Part shown: positions 21,561-32,274 of the stretch, piece after piece
Numbering within the stretch: the stretch's first letter is position 1
Layout: every line of letters begins with the position of its first letter
Source of the DNA: Kitagawia praeruptora
Taxonomy: Eukaryota; Streptophyta; Magnoliopsida; Apiales; Apiaceae
DNA: 64,000 nucleotides
NCBI GenBank assembly: GCA_037693485.1
Contig: CM075352.1
Coordinates: 68,512,001-68,576,000, forward strand
Reading direction: 5' to 3'
Notes under the pieces: generated by a model
The model's input: only the letters and a program-made list of their open reading frames with translations
Database searches by the model: none
Told to the model about the DNA's origin: nothing
Translations under genes and position numbers: made by a program

Positions 21561-22217
21561 TTTTTTTATTTTCCCCGAAAATTGTTGTTTTGCAACACAA
21601 AAACACACCCAAACCTATTCTAATTTTTATTCTATCAATTCTTAATTCTTATACCTAGCCTACATCAAATTCAACCCATCCCAAATCTCTCCTACACTCT
21701 AAATTTTTAAATTTCACCTATCCATCATCTTATATTTATACCCACCTATCCACAACAAATCCAATTCCTTTTCTATTTCTTTAAATCTCTAAAAATTCAA
21801 TTCTAAAGAGGAATTAATTGCAAGTTCACCTCTTCGATTCGTATTGGGTAAATCTTTTTCTCTAATCTTATTTTTATTACGAATTTGTGTTCTTGTAAAT
21901 TGGGATTTTGTATTATTCTTGGAATTTGGGTTGCTTGGAAATTATTGGTTGAGCTTCTTGTGAGTTGGGAGAGGTGGTGCTAGTGTTGGGAAATTGCTAC
22001 AGAAAAGGGGGTTTTTGCCTAACAAGCATGTTGAGTTGCGATGGGGAAGGATATGGAAGGCGCGCCTTGTAGAAATTAAAATTTGAGCAAGCACATACTT
22101 CTTCAATATTTTCAAAGGCCACTTCATGCTTATGCACTAGGGGAGTATTCTACACCTTTCTTTGTATATTTATTATATTTATTTTTTTTCTTTATTTTTT
22201 TTTCTTTTCTATATTTG

Positions 22218-22254
22218 TTCATTGAGGACAATGAAGCGCTTAAGTGTGGGGAGG
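22218..22254 (+). other. Athila-3 internal hairpin plus polypurine-like tract
   Basis: TTCATTG-AGGA-CAATGAA (22218-22235) is a 7-bp hairpin, followed by AAGTGTGGGGAGG (22242-22254). It is the same module type as 8876-8914 in Athila-1, with different stem bases. Confidence 0.6.
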
Positions 22255-23900
22255 TGTTCTCAACGTAGTGTATTACTTGTTTAAAAAAAAAATTAAAAAA
22301 AAAACCAAAAAAATTAAAAAATTAAAAATACCAAAAATAATTCTAGCCATGCAATTTGATTAGTTGTTGTATTTTGCTTGATACACCCATGCATGCGTAG
22401 AATTCTTGTGTTTATTGACGCTTTTGTATGAGAAGTGACGTGCTTTGTTCTTGTGCACACACTTACACTAGCAAGTTGAAGCTGGTAGACTTAATTGGAT
22501 GTTGTAAGTGATTAGAATGACATGAATATGTGCAAGATGACTTGGTTTTCATGCTTTGAGTACAAGTAGGTGCGTTAGAGAGTCTTGTTACCTGGGATTG
22601 ATTGTGTTTTGTCACACCAAGTGAGTTTTGAGCCTATATGCATATCTTTTGCATGATTTTTCGTTTGCTTGAGTGTCCACATGTTGTTTACATTGCTAGC
22701 ACTTACTTGAGATCTTTCTTGAAATGCATGACATTACTTGATGATGAGATGATAAAGGCACTTAGGTTTAACCTCGTGTTTCCCATATTTCCACACCTTT
22801 TATACATGATCAATTAGTTAACCCTTTGAGCCAAATCCTATTCTTTCGGTGACACACTACATTACTTGCCATTATCCTTTTTATTCTATTGGCCTTACAT
22901 TAAATTTGAACCTAAATTGTCAAAGGCTAGTATCGTGTTTGAGGGAGTAATAAGGTGTTCATAAAAGGGGGGTTATTGATGATCATACTTTTGGGGAATA
23001 TTAATTTTGGATTGAGGCTTGCTAGTCGAAATTCATAATAATATCTATGGATCATTGTGTTTATTCCTTAGCTCTCAGAAAAAAAAGAAAAAAAAACAGA
23101 AAAAAAAGAAAAAAAAATGAAAAAATAAATTTGAGAGCATTCTTATGTTTGTATGATCCTTCTTCATTCGACTAGTCAAGTTATTATGTAAGGGTTATTG
23201 AAAAATCCAAGTGTGGGGAAGTATTTGTTTTAATAGAAAGGGAATTGGATAATGATTATTGTTGGGTACTAGCTTTTGACATTAACCTGTTTTAGCTTTA
23301 CTTGACATACCTTGTCCCTAGCCCACGCTACAACCCGAATAAAGACCTTTTGATTGTCATCAGTGATGTATGTTGTGTTGAGAGTGAGATTGATTGCGAG
23401 TGTCAAGTTGTGTTTATGATTTTGTTGGAATTGAGTGATACACTTAACCTTGTTCTTGAGTGAATATTCGTTTTTGAGTGAAAGGTGAGTTATTACTTGT
23501 TTTGGCATAGGAGATCCCAGGTTTAGACTTAAAGATGTGTTTCTTGTGGGCTTAGCATGATTACCAACGATTTTTACACTTGACATGAATTTTTATGACC
23601 TTCTGCATGTTGGTTGAGTAGACTACGTGAATACTTGCACTTTTGACACCAAGACATCGTATGTTTACTTTGATTCTTAAGTTGATGTGGCATGAGAGGA
23701 CTTGTGTGTGTGGTGTTGTGTTAGCATTGATCTTTTGCATGGTTGGATGAATTTTGTGGGTACATTCACTATAAACCCTCACGAGACAACACTCGTCCTA
23801 TTAGGGCTGCCTAGGGGTTTAACGACTTGTTGCATACGCTCAATGCAATCGTGTCATCTACGAAAGTGATGTTTGTTAGGACTTAGTTTTTATTTCACTT
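22255..23900 (+). other. Athila-3 3' noncoding region
   Basis: No gene is seen. It holds an A-rich stretch at 23078-23128, enclosed by the inverted pair GCTCTCA (about 23071) and TGAGAGC (about 23133). A block at 23751-23870 is shared with the other two Athila elements (ACGAG/CTCGT and TTGCAT/ATGCAA stems). Confidence 0.5.
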
Positions 23901-23940
23901 ATTTGCCCGAGGACGTGCAAATGCTAAGTGTGGGGATGTT
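23901..23940 (+). other. Athila-3 terminal hairpin and polypurine tract
   Basis: ATTTGC-C-CG (23901-23909), loop AGGA, CG-T-GCAAAT (23914-23922), with one C/T mismatch. The tract AAGTGTGGGGATGTT (23926-23940) abuts the right LTR at 23941. Confidence 0.75.
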
Positions 23941-25288
23941 TGATAGAGTATATTTTTATATATATTTTAGATGATTTTATTCTCATATTTATTGTGTTTT
24001 GCATTGATTTGGATTTTTATTTAATATATTTGATTGTTTTATTGTAGGAAATAAAGAATTCATAACTTGGAAGGATTTGGAGCAAAAAGAGCTATTTTGG
24101 AGATAAAATAGGAGAAAATTCGTAATATTGGGCTACACGGGCTGTTCTGCACTGTTTGGGCCATATCTTGAGTTCCAGAAGTCAGAATTTGACGATCTTA
24201 CTGTCCACGCGAAGCTTGTGGAATTTTCTTTAATTTAGAGGTGGTCCAGTAAGCAAAATACAACTGGAAGAGCCCAGAAACAGAGGAGAAAAAGAAGTGA
24301 CGAATTTTAATTAAGGAATCCTATTCAGTTATGGAATCCTACTTGTAATTGATTTAGAGTATTAAAATACTTTTATTGGGCAAGCCTTTTAGAGGCTATA
24401 TAAACACATCTAGGGTATGATGAAAAAGAATGAGGGAGTAATATTAGATCATATAATATAAGTTAGAGTAGATTAGTATTATTATTAGTTGGAGATGTAG
24501 AGAAACACCATGACTCTTCTTTTGGGTGACAACATTGAAGTTTGAAGGTTTTGTTCTCTTAATCTTTTCTTTGTTCTTATTAGTTTAATTATGTTTTCTT
24601 GTTTTACTAGTTGTTTTACTTGTTTAATTATTAGTGAGTAGTTATTTCTAGGGCTTAAAGGGAAGCCATGTTTGCACTAATATTGGTATGATTTTCATAG
24701 TGGTTTGATTGGTTATGGTTAATTCTGATTGATATGTTTTAATCATTAATTTGTGTAATCGGCCGATATCATGGATTAATTATATGCAAATAGGGGTATG
24801 GATCGAGAGATTTACTTACTAGAGGCACACATACGATTAGCAGAATTGAATTTGAGTGCGAGAGCATCATTGGATTTCTGAGAGTGTTAATGCTTGGAAA
24901 AGATTAACTTGACTCTAATTACCTGATTGATTGAATTACTAAAAGTGGTTAATTGTGTTGAATGTTTCGAGAGTGTTAATGCTTGAAAGAGATTAACATA
25001 CTCTAGTTATAGGATCACATTGATTGCTTTAGCTTAAGAGCCAATTGTGTAAGCATGGTGGACCTGATTGCCCTAGGTTTTAAATAATTTGTTTATCATC
25101 TGCTTAATTAGTGTTAATTTAGTTTAATTAGTTAATTAATATTCTCCAATAATCGTTTGTCCTTGAAACAATTAGCGATAACTGAAAAGGAATTAGTAGA
25201 ACCTGTCTCCTTGTGGATTCGACCCGCTTGCCATCTGTACTAGCAATAGACACCGTGCGCTTGCGGTTAGGTAAAATTTAACACATCA
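23941..25288 (+). repeat. Athila-3 right LTR
   Basis: 1348 bp, TGATAGAG...ACACATCA, followed by the target duplication TATAT. It has a single TATATAAA box (24397-24404) and no internal duplication. Confidence 0.93.
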
Positions 25289-25293
25289 TATAT

Positions 25294-25747
25294 CTGTCAA
25301 ATTTTCACCAGAGGAATAGTGAAAATGTTCATATTGTTGTATTAGGAGCTGCATTTTATTTTCTCTGACTTGTTCACTTCCTTCACAGATTGTATGAATG
25401 GTATCCCACACTTATTTAGCAGAAGTGCAGTTTATAACACAATCAAACATATCTTGGTCAATACCATTGAATAAGATGTTCATGACCTTCTTATCCTTAT
25501 GTATTACTTCCAAGTCCTCATCTGTGAATTCAGCCTGAGATTTTGGAATCGACCTTCCAGCAGCTGCAGAACCAGCAGCTTCACCAACACCAGAGTTAGG
25601 CTTCATGGGAACATGAGGGCCTTTCTCTATACAGTCAACATAATCTTCGTCTAGTGCTGAGAGATGAAGATGCATCTTTACCTTCCAATGAAAGTAGTTG
25701 TCTTTGTCAAGAATTTGAATCTTTACCCCGGTGTCCTTCTTTCCCAT
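25294..25747 (-). pseudogene. Copia-1 gag N-terminus, right of the Athila-3 insertion
   Basis: Starts at ATG 25747 (MGKKDTGVKIQILDK, then NYFHWKVKMHLHL, the usual copia gag opening). One TAA at 25412-25414 interrupts the frame. It then continues (CEGSEQVRENKMQLL, SSGENLTD) to the insertion point, where it is in register with 17594-17347. Confidence 0.88.
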
Positions 25748-25785
25748 GATGCTAGATCTTTAAACTTCTTATATGGTAGAAGCTT

Positions 25786-25797
25786 GCTTTGATACCA
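25786..25797 (-). other. Copia-1 primer-binding site (initiator-Met type)
   Basis: On the minus strand TGGTATCAAAGC, two bases after the LTR end. It is the usual copia primer site complementary to initiator tRNA-Met, with one change from TGGTATCAGAGC. Confidence 0.8.
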
Positions 25798-25799
25798 AT

Positions 25800-26850
25800 T
25801 GTTATTTCCCAGTAGCACACTTCAAGATTGTAGAAGGGGGGGTTGAATACAATCTTGTAAAATTCTTTCAAATTTTAAACATGACAATAATTACAACTTC
25901 AATGGAAACAGATGGACAAGTCGAAGACTAAAACGTAAAGAAACAGAAAATGAACAAATGCACAACACAATTAAAAATTTCAGGTGGGGTTTTCTCTACT
26001 TCGCCTGAGGGTTGTATTGAAGAAAACTTCTCTGTGTAAACTGAGTCCTGTGTAAACTGAGTACACAGCTGCGAATACAAGGCTAAAACTATTACAAGAG
26101 AACCTAATGCTTATAGCGTTTTGCTCAGTGTATCTCTTCTCTATTTTAGCTATGCTACACTTGAAGTATATATATTACTCCAAGATTACAAACCCTACAA
26201 AATAAACAAATCTTACAAGTCAAAGTATCCTGCAGGGTTGCTACCACTCCTTGTCTCCATGTGATGCAATTTTGTCTGGTTGTCTTGGACAGATATGCAC
26301 TAGATTTAACAGTCAAATTGCTTGTGAGAATAAGGAATGTTTCTTTTTCTTCTTCGTTTCCAATACTGGTTCTCATACCTCTTTTAAGTTTATCAACCCA
26401 TGTGATCTGTCAGGCATGTCAAGTCGCATCAACCTCTAATCCCAAGACATTATTGGTTGAAGCTTTTAACCATTGGTGTAGACATGGATCGACAGGTTGA
26501 TTTCTGCTTGCTGGGAATACCATATCCGTTGACATAGAATTTTCATCCGTTGATCCCACTACACTTATACAGAATTACATAGCACAACTTATATACAATT
26601 AGCTACCCTATTCTGTATATCCTTTGATAGTCAACATGACTTAGGATTTCTAGCAACTGTGATATTCGACAACAGACTCAAACTTAAATACAAGGTATGC
26701 TACAGACTTATCGATTGATAAGCCGCCTCATCAACGGATGTACATAGCAGCATTAATAAAGGCATGGATAATTGCGATATTGAAACTACCATTCATTAGT
26801 CAATATTTGTCATACTCGATCTTTTTGTATATGTATTAATTCTTCTAACA
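25800..26850 (-). repeat. Copia-1 5' LTR
   Basis: On the minus strand it starts TGTTAGAAG (26850) and ends AATAACA (25800), 1051 bp, adjoining the primer site. The limits are inferred from the TG...CA ends and the primer site, because the second LTR is not in the window. Three copies of ATCCGTTGA/TCAACGGAT lie at 26524, 26545 and 26731. Confidence 0.75.
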
Positions 26851-27956
26851 TAGTGATGATACAACAGCATTTCTAAACTCGACTTGTACAAGATTTATCT
26901 GGTTGGATTAGTGTCTGAATAATTAGTAATCTAGAACAAGATCTCTAAACTCGACTAATTAGCAGCATTAATAAAGTGGAAGCATAGTTAACTTAAGCCA
27001 CAAACTCATAAGCTTGAATTGTGCAACTCACTAGGACTAATAACCTTAAGTGCAATGACAAGTTTCAGTCACTAATCAAGCACCTAATTTCTACTGGTGA
27101 AAATCAACATGAACAATTACGGATCACAAGTTGATATTCTAGCACCGAAACTACTTTAGATGGCCAATCCAAAGTATAATTGACAACTTCCTAATAATAA
27201 AATGGATTATTAAACCAATCAAGTAATCAATATTACAAATTTCTCATACCTCACATGCAATTCAATAACTCAATGCTTGTATGTCTCTGTACCCTTAAGA
27301 AAATTAAGCTACCATACTAAAGAAGAAATAAACACTAACAAAAATAATCATTGCCTAGAAAATGGAATAGAATCCTTAACAAAAGAAAAGAAAACAACCA
27401 AACGAAATTCTTAGCAACTAATAAACATCCAATGTAACAGAAAAATTGAACATACTAAAAACTTTGTATCTATCTACCAATTGCAACACAGTGAAAATCT
27501 TGGGCTTCAATTTCACATTCTTTTTGCTATTGATTCTTCTTGCCTGCTTCTTTTCTAAGAAATCGCCCCACATTTTTTTTATCTTCAATCTGTTCAAATT
27601 TTCCCTCAGACTCTGTCAGGTTGCGGAGTAATCCTATGTTCCCTAACATGTAGCTTTCAATTCGTGAGTGTGTAGTTGAGCTTATTTATAATTGATCCTT
27701 ATAATTATTAAATAATAAAGAAAAGGTTGGAAGCAAGAACAAAAAAGAGGGAAATAATTGGAAAATTGAGAAAAAAAATAATATTTTATTGATAAAAGTG
27801 AAATAAGGGAGTACTTAATGATCGGGGAGCGGGGACAATTTTCAAAAAAAAAACCGGGGAACGGGCCGGGATTCCATGTCTTCCCGGCCCGACCCCCGCC
27901 CCGATTCTCAATCCCCCACTCGATTCCACCACATTTTTTTTGTCAGGTAGATTCCA

Positions 27957-27992
<36 letters not shown>

Positions 27993-28592
27993 TTTACGCA
28001 CACAGTAATAATAATTATGATATAAATAGAGAAAATAACTTTATATTTAAGATCAAATAAATTAATATTGAAAAAAATAATATTAATAAAATATTATTTT
28101 TATATATTATAACAAATGCAATCAAAGATAAAATTATTTAGATTTTCTATATCTGTTATGTGATAATATGTATTAATAAGCTTACCAAAATTAAAAGATT
28201 TATTTAAATTTTCATTAATAATCTTACCATAAATATTAAGAGAATATATTAATAGTATTTAAATTTATATACAAACTTTCGTTAATTAACAATGGGTCAA
28301 ATAATGAATGTGGATCTTTTTCAAACCTAATATGGATACCAAACCTAAAAACGGATTATCCAGTGGGTTAAAATCAATACAAAATCTTGTCCAAACCTAA
28401 ATATGGATATCAAACCTTAGGTAAGGGTTATCCACTAATTTATAATATATAGATATATAAGAATTTCCAATGCTTTATATTGGAAAAGAAATGATATTTT
28501 AATCTTATATGTTTATCTTTCTAGTATTTAAATAACTTTATTTCCATGCTATTCATAATTGTTTATTTAAGTAATATTTTTTTATTTTAATT
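26851..28592. other. AT-rich DNA between Copia-1 and Athila-2, no confident gene
   Basis: No ORF with recognisable content. A short minus-strand frame (ATG near 27571, about 50 codons) is lysine-rich and unsupported. A GC-rich patch at 27818-27915 has GGGGA/TCCCC words in inverted order, and an (AT)16 run spans 27959-27990. Similar GGGGAT words reappear at 35400-35530 on the other side of Athila-2, which may be the two halves of one older DNA transposon. Confidence 0.4.
27959..27990. repeat. (AT)n microsatellite
   Basis: Sixteen uninterrupted AT dinucleotides. Confidence 0.95.
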
Positions 28593-28597
28593 TAGTG

Positions 28598-30094
28598 TGA
28601 TAAGTGGATTTTACATCCACTTGGAACGCTTCAAATCGGCTTAAATTGATTGACTTGACCTCAAGTATGTCGTGTTTTTGATCCGTTTTATTTAGTTTGT
28701 GTAGGGTTAATAACTTGAGCTTGGAAGATATAAATTGCATATTTTATGGTGGAATTGAGTTCAAGAAGTGAAAAATGACAATTTGCAAAAGAAACGAAGG
28801 AAAAAGGAGTTAAAAAGAAGAAAATCAGTAAAAATCAGCTCACGACAGCCACCATCAGTGCACTCAGCGCGTAAAGGGCGCAGTCAGTGCAGTGAACAGT
28901 GCAAAAGTGCGCAGTCAGCGCGGAGAAATTCTGCCAGATTTTTGGATTTTTGTTTTGACCATATCTTGAGTTCTACAAGTCCGTTTTGGACGATCTTACA
29001 GTCCACACGAAGCTAACGAGATTATCTATCATTCTAAAGTGGTCCAGATGTCCAAATACAACTGGAATGGTCCAGAAATACTGAAGAAATGTTAGCTACG
29101 AATTTTCCTTCAAAACAGAATCAGTTTAGGAAACGTATTCTATTTTAATTCTGATTTGGTAGTTTCCTTGCTGGGCAAGATTTCTAGAGCCTATTTAAAC
29201 ACATCCTACCATTGTAATTTGTATCACCATTACATATCAATTACTTAGGTTTATTTGTATCTTTTCATACTTTATTTTTATCATGGTTTCATCATATCCC
29301 ATGATGACGAGCGGTTCGATTATGAACTAATCGTTGTCATGGGATTCTAACGGAATTATCTATGTAGCTTAGTAGTTTGATTGCTTTAAAGATTTATGTG
29401 TGGTGACTTCTTGATATCCTCGTATGGTTATGCTTCATTTGTTTATATGCGTCGCGAACATCTAATTTGTTAATCTCTTGTGAAACGAGAGTGGATCTTG
29501 AGATTTAGAACTTGACATGCTAGCATATGGTAGGTTGATGTTTTAACATCATGATTTGTAGCGTAAATAGAGATATTATGCTGCCCTATGTGATCTTAAT
29601 AGACAGCTTGTTCTTCAACCGTTATGTTTTCAAATCTTATAGAGATATAGGGTCTAAGCATAATTGGTGTCTATTCATCTTCTATCTCTTTTGTGGATGT
29701 ATGTTTAGTTTGGTATTCGTATACTGAGAAGTAGCGTGTACTTGTTTCGTGTTGTCCGATCAGATATCATAACCATTGCATATAGTGATTAAAGGCGTCA
29801 GATCTAAGCGAAGTATTTAATGAAGTTAGGATCCCATGTTTACTCTTGTAGAAGTAATTTGATTTTAAATCTCATTAGATAATTAATTCTTAGATTTTTT
29901 ATTTGTTTTATTTAGTTAATTTTAGTTAATTAAAATCCAAATTTGTTAACTGTCTTAGCAGTGAATAATAATCATACATTGTTGCATAGGTACATCTACT
30001 GAATTAGAACCATAACCAGATCTCTGTGGGAACGAACTTGACTTATTCATATATTACTTGTGACCACGTACGCTTGCGTGATTTTGTGTTAACA
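28598..30094 (+). repeat. Athila-2 left LTR
   Basis: 1497 bp. The main difference from the right LTR is an extra ~21 bases in the GC-rich U3 cluster of GCGCAGTCAG-like words (28860-28925). A TATA-like CTATTTAAAC lies near 29190. Confidence 0.92.
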
Positions 30095-30100
30095 AGTTTT

Positions 30101-30118
30101 TGGCGCCGCTACCGGGGA
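30101..30118 (+). other. Athila-2 primer-binding site (tRNA-Asp type)
   Basis: TGGCGCCGCTACCGGGGA, six bases after the LTR end. One base differs from the site of the other two Athila copies. Confidence 0.82.
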
Positions 30119-30227
30119 TCATCGGTGTTTTATTTTAGTTTATGTGCTTGTCATCAGTGGTCGTTAGAGTTCACTGACTCGGATTGTTTCTTACATAGTT
30201 GTTTAGTTTTATGTGTTGCAGGTAGAA

Positions 30228-32160
30228 ATGGGAGAACCCGCAGCAGCAGTGAAGGCATTGATGTATTATTCTCAACCAAAGATCAATGACGTCCAATTTA
30301 GAATTGTCAGGCTAGCTATTGCAGCTAATACTTTCGAAATCAAGCCTAGCATAATTCAGATGGTGCAGAATTCAGCTCAGTTTGGGGGGTGCTTCAACGG
30401 AAGATCCTAACATGCGCATCCGGAATTTCATTGAGATCTACGACACTTTCAAGATCAACGGGGTGTCGGAAGATGCTATCAAATTGAGACTTTTCCTATT
30501 CTCTTTAAGGGATAAAGCTAAGGGCTGGTTGCACTCTCTACCAGCAGGTTCTATTTTGACATGGAAGGATCTTGCTCAGAGATTTCTCACTAAATTTTTC
30601 CCCATGGCAAAGACCGCAACAATCAGGAATGCTATAACTCAGTTTTCACAATAGTCTGAAGAATCTTTGTGCGAGGCTTGGGAGAGATATAAGGAGATGC
30701 TAAGAAAGTGTCCACATCATGGGATGCCTGATTGGATGGTGATTAACTACTTTAATAATGACTTGTGTGCACAGTCAAGACCCATGCTAGATGCAGCATC
30801 AGGTGGAGTTTTATGGGCTAAGAGCTATGCGGAAGCTTATGAGCTAATTGAGATGATGGCTGCGAATGAATACCAGAATCCAACTTAGAGATTATCACAA
30901 GGCAAATTAACAGGAATTCTGGAAGTTAATACAGTCACAGCTCTAGCAGCTCAGCTAGAGGCGCTTAATAAGAAATTGGATTTTATGTCAAAGCATGGGG
31001 TGCCTCAAGTTGCTAGTGTTTGTGAGCTATGTGAGGGCGCACATGAGATGAGTCAATGTGCCATATCTTCCGAATCGACACAGTTTGTGAGCAACTTCCA
31101 GCAACCTTCGCAACCAGCTCCAGCCACCTATCATCCCAATTTCGACTGGAGCAACAATCAAGATTTTCAGCAGCAACAGTTTCATGGGGATGATGGTCAA
31201 TCTTCGAATGAAAATCTGAATTGGATGAATTGAGGTTGATGATTAAAAGTCAGGCGGTATCTCTCAACACATTGGAGAATCAGATTGGGAAAATTGCAAG
31301 TGCCTTTCTCAACGGACCGCATGGAGTTCTTCCTAGTGACACAGAGGTGGATCCAGGAAAACAAGATGGCATGGAGCAGGTTAATGCCATAACGCTCAGA
31401 TCTGGAAAAGTCACGAATGATCAGAATTCAGCAATTGAGGATGAAGAAGAAATTCAAGATCAAGACCCTACAGAAAAAGAAGAACATTTTGTTTTGTCAG
31501 AACCTGTGGTGGATAGTGATGAGGAGGAAGAGTGTGAGTCGCTAGGCTTGGCTAATCTCTGGGATTCTAAGGTGCTGATTGATGAGGTTGTTTCATTGTC
31601 AAATCTTGAGGATAGTGCAATTGAGTCTTTTCTTGAGGAAGATGGTTTGTTAGAGTATGAGAGCAATAAAGAACTTCATGAGTTGTATAGGAATTTTACT
31701 TCTGATGAGATGTTGGAGGAATTGAATGCTATTTGTTCTAAGCATGAAATCCAACTGGAGGATAGTTCTTTTGATCCTAAGTCCGTTGTTAAGACTTCTG
31801 TTGGTGAACCACCCACTTCCGTTCCTAATCCGTCTATGTCCACTCTTGATCAGTCTTTGGTGGTAAATAATGAAAATCATCATATTGAAGAAACTTCCAG
31901 ACTCAAGTTTAAACCACCAGATCAACTGAGGTATGTATATTTGGGTCAATCATTTACTTTGCTTTTTATTATTGTTGCTAACTTGTCAGGTAGTGAAGAG
32001 AACAATGTTTCTGACACTTTTGAGGAGCAAAGAAGGCGGAAACTTGTCATCAAGGCTGTAGCTCCGGAAAAGATAATTAAATGGTCATATAGAGAGATAC
32101 GGTGTAGAAATTTTCAAGAGAAAAAGCCATGGCCATGTCTAGCTAAAGACTTTAAACAAA
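30228..32160 (+). pseudogene. Athila-2 gag remnant running into a deleted pol
   Basis: Starts ATG 30228 (MGEPAAAVKAL). An extra G in the run at 30384-30389 shifts the frame, TAG codons follow at 30652 and 30886, and another shift occurs near 31215. The gag core (RDKAKGWLHSLPAG, EAWERYKEML) and knuckle (CELCEGAHEMSQC) match Athila-1. The frame from 31221 then shows PHGVLPSDTEVDPG and the pol N-terminal LRYVYLGQS...IIVANLSGS. After about 32000 the whole of RT to integrase is gone, and the open frame passes through noncoding motifs. Confidence 0.88.
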
Positions 32161-32185
32161 GACGCTTCGTGGGAGGCAACCCACG
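32137..32185 (+). other. Post-pol double-hairpin motif of Athila-2
   Basis: GTCT-AGCTAA-AGAC (32137-32150), then CGTGGG-AGGCAA-CCCACG (32168-32185). The second stem is two pairs longer than in the other elements, with both partners changed together. Confidence 0.6.
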
Positions 32186-32235
32186 TGTTTCGGTATTTTT
32201 AGGTATGTTTCCTACTATCCCTTGTATTTACTTCC

Positions 32236-32274
32236 ATTCAATGCGGACATTGAATCTTTTAAGTTTGGGGGTGG
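32236..32274 (+). other. Athila-2 internal hairpin plus polypurine-like tract
   Basis: ATTCAATG-CGGA-CATTGAAT (32236-32255), then AAGTTTGGGGGTGG (32261-32274). The loop differs from the Athila-1 copy while the stem is the same. Confidence 0.6.

Larger units (their letters stand above)
17595..25288 (+). mobile_element. Athila-3: non-autonomous Athila-like LTR element inside Copia-1 gag
   Basis: Flanked by the 5-bp duplication TATAT (17590-17594, 25289-25293). LTRs run 17595-19677 and 23941-25288, both TGATAGAG...ACACATCA. It has an Athila-type primer site, one 457-codon ORF with a gag zinc knuckle and RT-region remnants, but no usable RT, RNase H or integrase. It also carries the post-pol double hairpin and both hairpin-polypurine modules of Athila elements. 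It must have been mobilised by enzymes of a related element. Confidence 0.92.
11826..26850 (-). mobile_element. Copia-1: Sirevirus-like Ty1/copia retrotransposon, interrupted
   Basis: Read on the minus strand from 26850 to 11826: LTR, initiator-Met-type primer site, gag with zinc knuckles, protease, integrase, RT, RNase H and a 3' noncoding region. The order protease-integrase-RT defines Ty1/copia. The protease motif WYLDSGCSRHMTGD is of the Sirevirus type. Athila-3 (17595-25288) splits gag, and Athila-1 cuts off the 3' end including the second LTR. The right flank is TAGTG (26851-26855); its partner cannot be seen. Confidence 0.9.

Noticed and set aside
28768..29016. 82-codon Lys/Arg/Ser-rich frame in the Athila-2 LTR
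   Set aside because: It covers the GC-rich U3 words that vary in length between the two LTRs, so the frame is not maintained.
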